64,000 bases of DNA, from positions 1 to 64,000 of the forward strand of contig NZ_LSHB01000022.1 in assembly GCF_001643375.1 (NCBI RefSeq). The letters run 5' to 3'. Of this stretch, positions 34,475 to 43,331 are shown in pieces. Origin of the DNA: Chryseobacterium sp. FP211-J200. GTDB lineage: Bacteria > Bacteroidota > Bacteroidia > Flavobacteriales > Weeksellaceae. The stretch's first letter is position 1, and each line of letters starts with the position of its first letter. The position numbers and the translations under genes are program-made. The notes below the pieces were generated by a model that saw only the letters and a list, made by a program, of their open reading frames with translations, had not been told where the DNA came from and made no database searches.

Positions 34475-36631
34475 ATGAAAAAATTCACCATTGGAGCAGC
34501 TTTGCTCTCTATGATGTTTACAGGGATCAATGCCCAAAGTTTGAAGTCCCCGGACGGCAAATTCGTCGCAAATTTTCAACTGAAGAACGGCGTTCCATTT
34601 TATAATTTAAAGTACAATGGAAATGTTGTTGTAGAAGATTCCAAATTAGGACTGAGACTTTTCAAAGACTCATCCATCAAGTTCGCTTCCGAAATTGCAA
34701 AACCGGAAGATGCAAGTTTTGACCTCAATAACGGCTTCACAAAATCTGCCGAAAAAAGAGATTCCAAAAATGAGACCTGGCAACCAATTCTGGGTGAGAA
34801 AAAAAATTATATCAATGATTATAATGAATTGGCGGTTACATTAAACCAAACTTCTTCTGACAGAAGCATCGTTATCAAATTCAGATTGTTCAACGACGGT
34901 TTAGGTTTCAGATACGAGTTTCCTCAACAGAAAAACCTGAATTATTTCGTCATCAGAGAAGAAGATTCCGAAATCGATTTCCCAACAGATATGAAAGCTT
35001 GGTGGATTGTTGCAGACTACGATTCTCAGGAATACCAATACCAAACCACAAAAATATCCGAGATTCCGACGCAATGGCCAAAAGCTTTTGACTCAAACGC
35101 TTCTCAAACCTTAGTAAAAAATGCTGTTCAGTCGCCTTTGATGTTGAAAAAAGAAGGCAAAGAACCACTTTATGTGAACGTTGGTGAGGCAGCAGTTCTG
35201 GATTATCCGGCTTCTCATCTGGAAGTGGACGCTCAGAATTTTAAATTCAAAACACATTTGACAGCCGACAGACAAGGTGCAAAAGGTTACATCCAAACAC
35301 CTTCCACAACACCTTGGAGAACCATCATCGTTTCGCCAAAAGCAGAAGTGGTAATGGATTCCAAAATGATGTTCAACCTGAACGAACCTACAAAATACAA
35401 AGACACATCTTACATCAAACCAACCAAATATATGGGCGTTTGGTGGGAAATGATTATCGGAAAATCCCAATGGGCGTACTCTACAGCAGAAAACGTTCAC
35501 ATCGGAAAAACCGATTTCTCAAAATTGACACCCAACGGAAAACACGCTGCAAACAACACAAAAGTCAAAGAATACATCGACTTCGCGTCAGCAAACGGTT
35601 TCCAAGGCTTGTTGATTGAAGGCTGGAACACAGGCTGGGAAGATTGGTTCGGACATTCCAAAGAATTCGTTTTCGATTTCATCACGCCTTATCCGGATTT
35701 CGATTTGAAGATGTTGAACGATTACGCGCATTCCAAAAACGTAGATTTGATTATGCACCACGAGACTTCCGGTTCAGCTTCAAACTACGAAAGATGGTCT
35801 GACAAAGCGTTCGAAACGATGAACAAATACGGTTACAAATCCGTAAAAACAGGTTATGTAGGCGACATCATCCCAAGAGGCGAGCACCATTATTCTCAAT
35901 GGACCATCAACCATTATTACAGAATTGTCGAAAAAGCAAACGACTACAAAATTATGGTCAATTCCCACGAATCCGTTCGTCCAGGTGGAGAAAGCCGTAC
36001 TTATCCGAATTATATTTCTGCAGAAGCCGCGCGTGGAACAGAGTACGAAGCGTTCGGCGGAAACAAGCCTGACCACCAGACGATTCTGCCTTTCACCCGT
36101 TGGATGGGCGGTTCTATGGATTACACGCCAGGGATTTTCCAAACCAAACTGGACTACTATTTCCCAGGCGACAAACGTTTCGTGCAGACGACTTTGGCGA
36201 AACAATTGGCGCTTTACGTCGTGATGTATATGCCTCTTCAAATGGCGGCAGATTTACCGGAGAATTACGCGAAACATATGGACGCATTCCAGTTCATCAA
36301 GGACGTTGCGGCAGATTGGGACGACACCAAAATCCTTTCCGCAGAGCCCGGCGATTACATCCATACGGCGCGTAAAGCAAAAGGAACCGAAAACTGGTTT
36401 GTAGGCGGCGTTACCGACGAAAATCCAAGAGATTACACCGTAGATTTCTCGTTCCTCGACAAAGGCAAAAAGTACGAAGCAACAGTTTACGAAGACGGTA
36501 AAGACGCCGATTACATCAACAATCCGCAGAGTTATAAGATCTACAAAAAGACAGTGGACAGCAAAACCAAACTTCCAATCCACTTGGTAAGAAGCGGTGG
36601 TTACGCCATTTCCCTGAAACTGGTAAAATAA
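34475..36631 (+). CDS. Glycoside hydrolase family 97 alpha-glucosidase (SusB-like)
   Basis: 718-aa secreted enzyme. Signal peptide MKKFTIGAALLSMMFTGINAQ. N-terminal beta-sandwich (~25-280), then a (beta/alpha)8 barrel with the GH97 signatures GVWWEMIIGK, LLIEGWNTGW, IMHHETSG, NSHESVRPGGESRTYPN and ARGTEYEAFGG, which contain the catalytic and Ca-binding Glu residues of SusB-type inverting enzymes. C-terminal beta domain (~610-718). It would cleave maltooligosaccharides to glucose in the periplasm. Neighbours (susCDEF, GH13) support alpha-glucan as substrate. Confidence 0.94.
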   Translation: MKKFTIGAALLSMMFTGINAQSLKSPDGKFVANFQLKNGVPFYNLKYNGNVVVEDSKLGLRLFKDSSIKFASEIAKPEDASFDLNNGFTKSAEKRDSKNETWQPILGEKKNYINDYNELAVTLNQTSSDRSIVIKFRLFNDGLGFRYEFPQQKNLNYFVIREEDSEIDFPTDMKAWWIVADYDSQEYQYQTTKISEIPTQWPKAFDSNASQTLVKNAVQSPLMLKKEGKEPLYVNVGEAAVLDYPASHLEVDAQNFKFKTHLTADRQGAKGYIQTPSTTPWRTIIVSPKAEVVMDSKMMFNLNEPTKYKDTSYIKPTKYMGVWWEMIIGKSQWAYSTAENVHIGKTDFSKLTPNGKHAANNTKVKEYIDFASANGFQGLLIEGWNTGWEDWFGHSKEFVFDFITPYPDFDLKMLNDYAHSKNVDLIMHHETSGSASNYERWSDKAFETMNKYGYKSVKTGYVGDIIPRGEHHYSQWTINHYYRIVEKANDYKIMVNSHESVRPGGESRTYPNYISAEAARGTEYEAFGGNKPDHQTILPFTRWMGGSMDYTPGIFQTKLDYYFPGDKRFVQTTLAKQLALYVVMYMPLQMAADLPENYAKHMDAFQFIKDVAADWDDTKILSAEPGDYIHTARKAKGTENWFVGGVTDENPRDYTVDFSFLDKGKKYEATVYEDGKDADYINNPQSYKIYKKTVDSKTKLPIHLVRSGGYAISLKLVK

Positions 36632-36640
36632 TTAAAAATT

Positions 36641-36680
36641 CCCCTTCCCTGAAGGGGAGATTTCCGAACTTGTTCGGAAA
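36641..36680. repeat. Two adjacent perfect hairpins after the GH97 gene
   Basis: CCCCTTC (36641-36647) pairs with GAAGGGG (36651-36657). TTTCCGAAC (36661-36669) pairs with GTTCGGAAA (36672-36680). Neither is followed by a clean T run; probably part of an interspersed repeat. Confidence 0.6.
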
Positions 36681-36696
36681 TAGGGGGTAGTTTTTT

Positions 36697-36787
36697 AGGA
36701 GCTATTTCCCGCTTTCCGCTATTACTCCTCGCGCCAAAGCTTTTCCCAAGGCTTGCTGTGGGGTAACCGCTGCAATCGGGGCTATGG
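36697..36787. repeat. Interspersed repeat family A, copy 2
   Basis: Same left (AGGAGC, TTTCCCGCTTTCCGCT) and right (CGCTGCAATCGGGGCTATG) ends as the other copies, but the inner stem is different: TTACTCC against GGGGTAAC with G-T pairing. Confidence 0.7.
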
Positions 36788-36802
36788 GTTTCTACTTCAA
36801 TC

Positions 36803-36845
36803 AAAACTTTGTCAAGGTTTTAACGCTTTGACAAAGTTTTTCTTA
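36803..36845 (+). terminator. Hairpin terminator before the SBF transporter
   Basis: AAAACTTTGTCAA (36803-36815) pairs perfectly with TTGACAAAGTTTT (36828-36840), followed by T-rich sequence. Confidence 0.85.
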
Positions 36846-36869
36846 AATTTTTTTTCAAAATCCTCTGAT

Positions 36870-37865
36870 ATGAATTGGATTTCCAAACTTTTCAACAAAC
36901 AAAATATATTTCTTTTCCTTCTGATTGGAATGGTCATTTTGGCGAAAGTCATTCCGTTTCACGAATCCTACAACCAGTATTTCAATCTGGCTGGATTTAT
37001 AGATTGGGGAATCGCTGGGATTTTTCTGTTGTATGGACTGAAACTAAATCTGAAAGAAGTTGTAAAAGATGTCTCCAACTGGAAACTTCATTTGCTGATT
37101 CAGTCGGGAACTTTCATTATTTTTCCATTGTTAACGTTGCTATTTTATCCGTTTTTAAAAGATACAAATTATGAAAATATTTGGCTTTCAGTTTTCTTTT
37201 TAGCTTGTTTGCCATCAACGGTTTCATCGTCAGTCGTAATGGTTTCCATCGCAAGAGGAAATGTCACTTCAGCGATTTTCAACGCATCGATTTCAGGAAT
37301 CATAGGCATTGTAATGACACCACTTTTGATGAGTTTTTTCCTGACATCAAACGGAGAAGGCGGCAATCAATCCGAAATCATCCAGCAATTGTTATTGAAA
37401 GTTTTGCTTCCAATCATCTTAGGGATTTTACTCAATCCAATCTTCAAAAAATGGGTAACCAAATATGCGAATGTCATCTCAGAATTCGACAGACTGATAA
37501 TTTTATTGATTGTTTACGAAAGTTTTTCCACAGCGTTTATAGAAAATATCTTCGTTTCTGTGCCTTCATTTGTATTCGTTGCTTTGGCTTTGAGTGTTGT
37601 CTTTTTGTTCTTTGCAACCTACAATATTCTGAAATTCATCGCCGAAAAACTGAACTTCAAACCAAAAGATGTCATCACAACCACATTCTGTGGTTCCAAA
37701 AAATCCTTAGTTCACGGAAGTTTATTCCTTTTGGTTTTAGGAATTCCGGACGAGCAGAAAGTTTTGTTTTTGCTGCCGGTAATGATCTATCACAGTTTCC
37801 AATTATTCTACGTCAGTTGGCTCGCCAACAAAATAGCAAAAAGAGCAGAAATTGTTGAGAATTAA
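36870..37865 (+). CDS. SBF-like (bile acid:sodium symporter family) transporter
   Basis: 331-aa inner-membrane protein with about ten hydrophobic helices. The start at 36870 (MNWISKLFNKQNIFLFLL) is used because the codons upstream overlap the terminator. ACLPSTVSSSVVMVSIARGNVTSAIF and TTTFCGSKKSLVHGSLF are the crossover-motif regions of the SBF/YfeH group. These proteins move organic anions with sodium or protons; the substrate is unknown. It sits between two starch enzymes but has its own flanking terminator and repeats, so a link to starch use is not certain. Confidence 0.85.
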   Translation: MNWISKLFNKQNIFLFLLIGMVILAKVIPFHESYNQYFNLAGFIDWGIAGIFLLYGLKLNLKEVVKDVSNWKLHLLIQSGTFIIFPLLTLLFYPFLKDTNYENIWLSVFFLACLPSTVSSSVVMVSIARGNVTSAIFNASISGIIGIVMTPLLMSFFLTSNGEGGNQSEIIQQLLLKVLLPIILGILLNPIFKKWVTKYANVISEFDRLIILLIVYESFSTAFIENIFVSVPSFVFVALALSVVFLFFATYNILKFIAEKLNFKPKDVITTTFCGSKKSLVHGSLFLLVLGIPDEQKVLFLLPVMIYHSFQLFYVSWLANKIAKRAEIVEN

Positions 37866-37896
37866 TTTTAGAATCACATATAATCTCTGATGAGTT

Positions 37897-37970
37897 TTAC
37901 GTCTTTGCGAACCTTAAAAACAGTTAGATTTTAAAAAAAAACTTTGCGGACTTTGCGTTAAAATTTATCA
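37897..37970. repeat. Interspersed repeat family C, copy 1
   Basis: GTCTTTGCGAACCTTAAAA and, after an A-rich spacer, ACTTTGCGGACTTTGCGTT. Similar paired CTTTGCG motifs occur near 48968, 50768 and 53594. Low-complexity and degenerate. Confidence 0.5.
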
Positions 37971-38060
37971 TTATTATCACAGCAGAATTTCAAACAATTT
38001 AATTTTCAATATTATCTGAATTTTTATTAAATTTAATATAGACCTTTAAAAAAATATTTT

Positions 38061-39908
38061 ATGAAAAAAATAATCACATTTTCTTCAATCATCCTTTCCT
38101 CCATTTTCTATTCTCAGGTTCAGAAAGTAGAACCTGCATTTTGGTGGAGCGGAATGAAGAATCCGGAACTTCAACTTTTGGTTTACGGAAAAGACATCAA
38201 CAACCTTCAACCCGAATTCTCCAACGGCATCAAAATCAAGGAAGTTAAAAAGGTTGAAAACCCAAACTACCTTTTCGTAACCATCGATACCAACGGAATT
38301 CAGCCCGGAAAAACCAAACTGAATTTCAAAAACGGAAACAAGACCGTTAAAACCATCGATTACGAATTCAAACAAAGACAGCAGAATTCTGCCAACAGAG
38401 ATTCTTACACTTCCTCAGACGTAATGTATCTGGTAATGCCAGACCGTTTTGCCAACGGCAATCCGAAAAATGACAACACACCGGACACAGCCGAGAAATC
38501 TGACAGAACAAAAACTGGCGGCCGTCACGGCGGTGATATTGCCGGAATTGTAAAAAATCTTGATTATCTAAGCGAACTGGGCGTTACCACACTTTGGAAC
38601 ACACCTTTGTTGGAGGATAACGAGCCAAGCTTTTCTTACCACGGCTACGCACAAAGCGATTATTACAAAATCGACCCACGCTACGGAACCAACGACGATT
38701 ACAAAAATCTGGCGGACGAACTTCACAAGCGTAAAATGAAGCTTGTGATGGATTATGTCACCAACCATTGGGGTTCAAAAAGTTGGATTATCCAGGATTT
38801 ACCTGCAAAGGATTGGATTCATTATTGGGAAGAAGGCAAAAATGGTTTCCAAAGAAGCAATTACAGAATGACCACGCAATTCGACATCAACGCAGCTAAA
38901 GTGGACGAAGCCGCTTGTATGGATGGCTGGTTCGACACCACAATGCCGGATATGAATCAAGGTAATCCAATGATTGTCAATTATATGGCTCAGAATGCAA
39001 TTTGGTGGATAGAATATGCTGGGCTTGATGGATTGAGAGTTGACACTTATTCTTACAACGACAAAAAAGGAATCGCTGAATGGACAAAACGCATCACAGA
39101 CGAATACCCGAAATTCAATATCGTTGGTGAAGTTTGGATGCAGGACCAGGCGCAAATGGCGTACTGGCAAAAGGATTCCAAAATAGCAGCGATAGAAGGT
39201 TATAATTCTCATTTGCCTTCGGTAATGGATTTTACATTGTTTGATGCAGTTGGTCAGGCTTTCAAAGAAGAACCGGGCTGGGATGCAGGAATGCAGAGAG
39301 TTTATGGGAATTTCACCAATGATTTCCTTTATCCTGATATCAATAATATCTTGGTCTTCGCAGAAAATCACGATACAAATAGATTAAATCAAACCTATCC
39401 AAATGTTGCAGATTACAAACTCGCGATGAGCTTGATTTTAACCGTTCGTGGCATTCCGCAATTATATTATGGCTCCGAAATCGGAATGGCGGGCGACAAA
39501 GGAAAAGGCGGCGACGGCGAGATTCGTCAGGATTTTCCAGGTGGTTGGGCTGGCGACAAAAACAACGCTTTCACAAAATCCGGAAGAACAGCTTCTCAAA
39601 GCGATTACTTCGATTACACCAAAAAAATCCTGAATTGGAGAAAAGGAAACGAAGCGATTCACTATGGGAAAACTTTGCATTACATTCCGAATAACAATGT
39701 TTATGTTTACTTCCGTTACACCGATAACAAAAGGGTAATGGTGGTTATCAATAATAATAAAGAAACTCAAAATCTGGATTTGAAGCGTTTTTCCGAAGGT
39801 CTTAATAATTTGACAAAAGGAAAAGACATCCTTTCTGACAAAGATTTTGATTTGAAAACAAATTTGTCCGTTGCTGGAAAATCTTCATTAATTTTAGAGC
39901 TTAAATAG
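38061..39908 (+). CDS. GH13 alpha-amylase family enzyme (neopullulanase/cyclomaltodextrinase-like)
   Basis: 615-aa secreted enzyme (signal peptide to SSIFYSQ). An N-terminal beta-sandwich (~22-115, VEPAFWWSGMKNPELQLLVYG) matches the cyclomaltodextrinase N-terminal domain. The GH13 barrel carries MPDRFANG, DYVTNH (region I), GLRVDTYSYND with the nucleophile Asp (region II), IVGEVW with the acid/base Glu (region III) and FAENHDTNR (region IV). A C-terminal beta domain ends in SLILELK. It would cut alpha-1,4 links in imported maltodextrins, like SusA. Preceded by the ATATAGACCTTT leader motif. Confidence 0.95.
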   Translation: MKKIITFSSIILSSIFYSQVQKVEPAFWWSGMKNPELQLLVYGKDINNLQPEFSNGIKIKEVKKVENPNYLFVTIDTNGIQPGKTKLNFKNGNKTVKTIDYEFKQRQQNSANRDSYTSSDVMYLVMPDRFANGNPKNDNTPDTAEKSDRTKTGGRHGGDIAGIVKNLDYLSELGVTTLWNTPLLEDNEPSFSYHGYAQSDYYKIDPRYGTNDDYKNLADELHKRKMKLVMDYVTNHWGSKSWIIQDLPAKDWIHYWEEGKNGFQRSNYRMTTQFDINAAKVDEAACMDGWFDTTMPDMNQGNPMIVNYMAQNAIWWIEYAGLDGLRVDTYSYNDKKGIAEWTKRITDEYPKFNIVGEVWMQDQAQMAYWQKDSKIAAIEGYNSHLPSVMDFTLFDAVGQAFKEEPGWDAGMQRVYGNFTNDFLYPDINNILVFAENHDTNRLNQTYPNVADYKLAMSLILTVRGIPQLYYGSEIGMAGDKGKGGDGEIRQDFPGGWAGDKNNAFTKSGRTASQSDYFDYTKKILNWRKGNEAIHYGKTLHYIPNNNVYVYFRYTDNKRVMVVINNNKETQNLDLKRFSEGLNNLTKGKDILSDKDFDLKTNLSVAGKSSLILELK

Positions 39909-39929
39909 AATTAGTTTTATCGTTTTGAA

Positions 39930-40754
39930 ATGGCGAAAAATAAAAAGATAAATGTTCAAGGAGTTGATATTGTTTTATATGAAGACAATAGCAGTGATTT
40001 TATTTCTTTGACTGATATTGCAAGGCATAAAGATTCTGAAAATACAGATACTATTGTTCAGAATTGGATGAGAAATAGAAATACTATTGAACTTCTGGGT
40101 TTTTGGGAAATGATATACAATCCCGATTTTAAACCCCTCGAATTCGAGGGGTTTAGGAAACAGGCTGGACTGAACAGTTTTGTAATGACACCCAAACGCT
40201 GGATAGATAGCACTAATGCAAAAGGAATTGTTTCAAAAGCAGGAAGATACGGAGGAACTTTTGCTCATAAGGATATTGCTTTGGAATTTGCATCGTGGAT
40301 TTCTATAGAATTTAAACTGTATGTAATCAAAGAATTCCAACGCCTCAAGGATGATGAGAACAACCGCCTGAATCTCGAGTGGAACTTACAAAGAACCATT
40401 TCCAAAATCAATTATCAGATTCATACAGACGCCATCAAAACTAATTTGATTCCTAAAGAAATCACAAAACAACAATCTGGTTTTGTTTATGCTACCGAAG
40501 CAGACTTGCTTAATGTGGCACTTTTTGGAATTACGGCTAAGGAATGGCGAGATAAAAATCCCGATAAAAAAGGAAATATTCGAGATGAGGCAACATTAGA
40601 ACAATTGGTAGTTTTGAGTAATCTGGAAAGTATCAATGCATTATTTATCCAGCAAAATCTGTCTCAACACGAAAGACTTGTTCAACTCAATAAAGTAGCC
40701 ATCACTCAAATGAAATCTTTACTCGAAAATAATAAACTTAAAACTTTAAAATAG
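39930..40754 (+). CDS. KilA-N domain protein
   Basis: 274-aa protein with a KilA-N (phage-type DNA-binding) domain at residues ~5-135: FISLTDIARHKDSENTDTIVQNWMRNRNTIELLGFWE, then GGTFAHKDIALEFASWISIEFKLYVIKEFQRLKDDE. The C-terminal half is helical (TEADLLNVALFGITAKEWRDKNP). Such proteins are common in phages and accessory loci of Bacteroidota; targets are unknown. It interrupts the starch locus 21 bases after the GH13 gene and 3 bases before the next gene, so it may be co-transcribed by accident of insertion. A 26-bp perfect palindrome lies inside it. Confidence 0.9.
   Translation: MAKNKKINVQGVDIVLYEDNSSDFISLTDIARHKDSENTDTIVQNWMRNRNTIELLGFWEMIYNPDFKPLEFEGFRKQAGLNSFVMTPKRWIDSTNAKGIVSKAGRYGGTFAHKDIALEFASWISIEFKLYVIKEFQRLKDDENNRLNLEWNLQRTISKINYQIHTDAIKTNLIPKEITKQQSGFVYATEADLLNVALFGITAKEWRDKNPDKKGNIRDEATLEQLVVLSNLESINALFIQQNLSQHERLVQLNKVAITQMKSLLENNKLKTLK
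40130..40155. repeat. 26-bp perfect palindrome within the KilA-N gene
   Basis: The half-site is TAAACCCCTCGAA, followed by its exact complement. It encodes residues ~67-76 (DFKPLEFEGFRK region). A long GC-rich palindrome is unexpected in this AT-rich coding sequence. Confidence 0.9.
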
Positions 40755-40757
40755 ATT

Positions 40758-41282
40758 ATGAAAAAATATTTGTCTCTATTACTGTTTCTAATTCTCTCTG
40801 TTTCTATTCCTCTTTCTGCCCAGAAAAAAGGCTTTTACGAAAATGTTCAGAAGAAAAATGTCAACAAATTATTGGATGATTTCAACACGCTTGCTGCCAA
40901 TGCGGATTTCGATAAATATTTCGATTGCTTCGCAGAAGAATCTACTTTCATCGGAACAGATGCAACCGAAATCTGGAACAAAAAGGAATTCAAAGATTGG
41001 GCAAAACCATTTTTCGACAAGAAAACAACCTGGAATTTCAAATCTTTGAAACGAAATATCTATTTCAGCAAAGACGGAAATTACGCTTGGTTCGATGAAA
41101 TTCTTGATACGCAAATGAAAATCTGCCGAGGTTCCGGAGTTGTCGAAAAAATAGGTGGCAAATGGAAAGTGAAACAATACGTTCTTTCGGTAACGGTTCC
41201 AAATGAAGTGGTGGACGAAGTGACCAAAATCAAAGCACCAATTGAAGATGCTTTAATTCAAAAATTAAAAATCACAAAATGA
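40758..41282 (+). CDS. Secreted NTF2-like (SnoaL/DUF4440-type) protein
   Basis: 174-aa protein with signal peptide MKKYLSLLLFLILSVSIPLSAQ. The mature part has the cone-shaped NTF2-like pattern: LLDDFNTLAANADFDKYFDCFAEESTFIGTDATEIWNKKEFKDWAKPFF, followed by beta strands ending VVEKIGGKWKVKQYVLSVTVPN. The family binds small ligands or has unknown enzyme roles. It overlaps the MFS gene by four bases (ATGA), indicating coupling with sugar transport. Periplasmic location expected. Confidence 0.85.
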   Translation: MKKYLSLLLFLILSVSIPLSAQKKGFYENVQKKNVNKLLDDFNTLAANADFDKYFDCFAEESTFIGTDATEIWNKKEFKDWAKPFFDKKTTWNFKSLKRNIYFSKDGNYAWFDEILDTQMKICRGSGVVEKIGGKWKVKQYVLSVTVPNEVVDEVTKIKAPIEDALIQKLKITK

Positions 41283-42688
41283 TATCAAAACAAAGTAATA
41301 CGATATTTACAAAACGTATAAAACCAAATCTTTCCATCGCTCAGATTATCAATATGAGTATGGGATTTTTGGGCATCCAGATGGCTTTTGGATTACAGAA
41401 CGGAAACGCGAGCCGTATTCTCGCAAACCTTGGTGCTGATGTCCACGAACTGTCGTGGTTTTGGTTGGTAGCGCCTGTTACAGGATTGATTGTTCAGCCA
41501 ATCATCGGTCATATGGGCGACAACACCTGGAGTCCGCTTGGCCGTAGAAAACCGTACTTTTTGATTGGTGCCATTCTCTGTGCGATTGGATTGGTTCTCC
41601 TTCCAAATGCCGCTTCGGTAACGCATATGATTGCGGCCAATGTTTTGTTGCTTGCCGTTATTTTCCTGGCGATGATGGACTTTTCTGTCAACATTGCAAT
41701 GGAACCTTTCCGAGCTTTGGTCGGTGATATGTTACCGAAACATCAGGGAACTTTAGGGTTTTCTATCCAAACTATTTTGATTGGTATCGGAGCTGTTATC
41801 GGTTCAGAAATGCCAAACTGGCTGACGAAATTAGGTGTTTCTAATGTTGCACCGGAAGGCTACGTGGCAGATAATGTGATTTACGCTTTCTACGTTGGAG
41901 CAACAGTTCTGATTATTTCGATTCTTTATACGATTTTCACAACTAAAGAATATTCTCCAGCAGAGTTTGCAGAATTCGAAGGTGGAAAAGATGTTGTCGA
42001 AGAACATTCCAAATTCTCTGATATGTTCAAGGATTTTGCGAACATTCCAAACCTGATGAAGAAATTGGGAATCGTACAATTCTTCTCTTGGTTTGCACTT
42101 TTTACAATGTGGGTTTTCACCACCAGTGCTTTGGCGACGCATCATTTCGGACTGTCTCCGGAAGATACCAAGTCTGTTGAATTCAACAAAGCCGGCGATT
42201 TGACAGGACATTTGTTCGGACTTTATAATCTCTTCGCAATTCCATTTGCATTTTTGTTAACGCCGATTGCTAAAGCGATTGGAAAAAAACAAACCCACGC
42301 TTTGGCTTTGGCGAGTGGTGGTTTGGGATTGATTTCTATGTATTTTATTAAAGATACTTCGATGCTTTGGATATCGATGGTAGGATTGGGATTTGCTTGG
42401 GCAAGTATTCTGGCAATGCCTTATGCAATGTTGATTGATGCAATTCCACAAAGAAAAATGGGCGTTTATATGGGGATTTTCAATTTCTTCATTGTCGTTC
42501 CGCAAATCATCAACGGTGTTTTCGGAGGACCAATCGTTTCAAAAATTTTTGGAAATATGGCGATTGATTATGTAGTCGTAGGTGGTGCTTGTATGTTGTT
42601 AGGCGCTTTGATTACTTTGATTTTCATCAAATCTCAGGAAGAAACTCCGAAAGAAATTGAAGAAGAAATCCAGCAGGTTCATTTTTAA
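41279..42688 (+). CDS. Sugar MFS transporter, SLC45-like (maltose transport candidate)
   Basis: 469-aa inner-membrane transporter with 12 hydrophobic helices. QIINMSMGFLGIQMAFGLQNGNASRI at the start, GHMGDNTWSPLGRRKPYF between helices 2 and 3 (the GR-R motif of MFS) and AMEPFRALVGDMLP are typical of the sucrose/maltose group. It would take maltose or glucose released in the periplasm by GH13 and GH97 enzymes into the cytoplasm. Last gene of the starch locus, followed by a terminator. Confidence 0.9.
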   Translation: MISKQSNTIFTKRIKPNLSIAQIINMSMGFLGIQMAFGLQNGNASRILANLGADVHELSWFWLVAPVTGLIVQPIIGHMGDNTWSPLGRRKPYFLIGAILCAIGLVLLPNAASVTHMIAANVLLLAVIFLAMMDFSVNIAMEPFRALVGDMLPKHQGTLGFSIQTILIGIGAVIGSEMPNWLTKLGVSNVAPEGYVADNVIYAFYVGATVLIISILYTIFTTKEYSPAEFAEFEGGKDVVEEHSKFSDMFKDFANIPNLMKKLGIVQFFSWFALFTMWVFTTSALATHHFGLSPEDTKSVEFNKAGDLTGHLFGLYNLFAIPFAFLLTPIAKAIGKKQTHALALASGGLGLISMYFIKDTSMLWISMVGLGFAWASILAMPYAMLIDAIPQRKMGVYMGIFNFFIVVPQIINGVFGGPIVSKIFGNMAIDYVVVGGACMLLGALITLIFIKSQEETPKEIEEEIQQVHF

Positions 42689-42712
42689 TTTAATCAATTA
42701 ATTTCTAAATAT

Positions 42713-42740
42713 AAAATCCACCAATCGGTGGATTTTTCGT
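42713..42740 (+). terminator. Terminator of the starch locus
   Basis: AAAATCCACC (42713-42722) pairs with GGTGGATTTT (42727-42736), loop AATC, T-rich tail. Confidence 0.9.
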
Positions 42741-42750
42741 TTTTAAAGAG

Positions 42751-42795
42751 AATTCGAAGGATTCAATATCAGTAGCCATAGGTGAAACCTATGGG
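42751..42795. repeat. Interspersed repeat family D, isolated copy
   Basis: AATTCGAAGGATTCAATATC followed by AGTAGCCATAGGTGAAACCTATGG. The second part forms CATAGGT/ACCTATG. The same unit recurs at 46274-46519 and 48297. Confidence 0.8.
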
Positions 42796-42838
42796 ACAAG
42801 ATTAAATCTATGGCATAAAACAAAAATATTCTACAAAT

Positions 42839-43069
42839 TTTTACATTCTTACGATATAGTTTTACATTTTTACAGATTAGTTCTTACTTTCTACAGTTTT
42901 GTTTTACATTGTGTTGATGTTGTTTTATGTTATTACGATGTTATTTTATATTCTCACAATTTAGTTTTCACTTTCTGCAGCTTTGTCTTACATTCTTACA
43001 GATTAGTTTTCACTTTCAGCAGGTTATTTTTACATTATCACGATGTAGTTTTATATTCTAGCACTGTAT
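42839..43069. repeat. Eleven-unit 21-bp tandem array
   Basis: Eleven consecutive units of exactly 21 bases, each starting TTTTAC, TTTTAT, TTTTCA or a close variant, with 'ATTCTTACGAT' or similar in the middle and TAG, TTG or TAT at the end. Units start at 42839, 42860, 42881 and so on to 43049. There are many substitutions but no length change. A degenerate unit may precede it at 42818. Stops in several units argue against coding on either strand. The remaining 43070-43300 is AT-rich with nothing recognised. Confidence 0.85.
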
Positions 43070-43304
43070 ATCTATATTTTTTCAATTCTAATATCCATCA
43101 ATTTGAATATTAATTCGAAAAACCGATAACCAAACTCAAATTTTAGACATCGTAATTTCTAAAGCTTTCACAAATTGAAAATCAATACTTTATGAGTGTT
43201 TTTTGTTTTAATGAATATCGTATAAAAATCAACATTCTATGTGTTTTCAATACTTTTAAAAAGAATTTTTTGTGAAAACATCAATTTTTATTGAAATTAG
43301 TTTA

Positions 43305-43312
43305 TACATTTG
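43305..43312 (+). promoter_or_regulatory. -7 box of the ilv operon
   Basis: TACATTTG fits TAnnTTTG and lies 19 bases before the leader-peptide ATG. No convincing -33 TTTG is found at the standard spacing, so the promoter call is moderate. Confidence 0.55.
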
Positions 43313-43331
43313 TACCGTTGAAAACAAACAG

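Noticed and set aside
35111-36583. Several 90-150 aa frames opposite or within the GH97 gene
   Set aside because: They arise from the codon bias of the GH97 frame; no family resemblance.
42839-43069. Heptapeptide-repeat coding region on the minus strand (L-x-x-K-N-V-K)
   Set aside because: Units 3 and 5 contain stop codons in that frame and no start or neighbouring frame supports translation.
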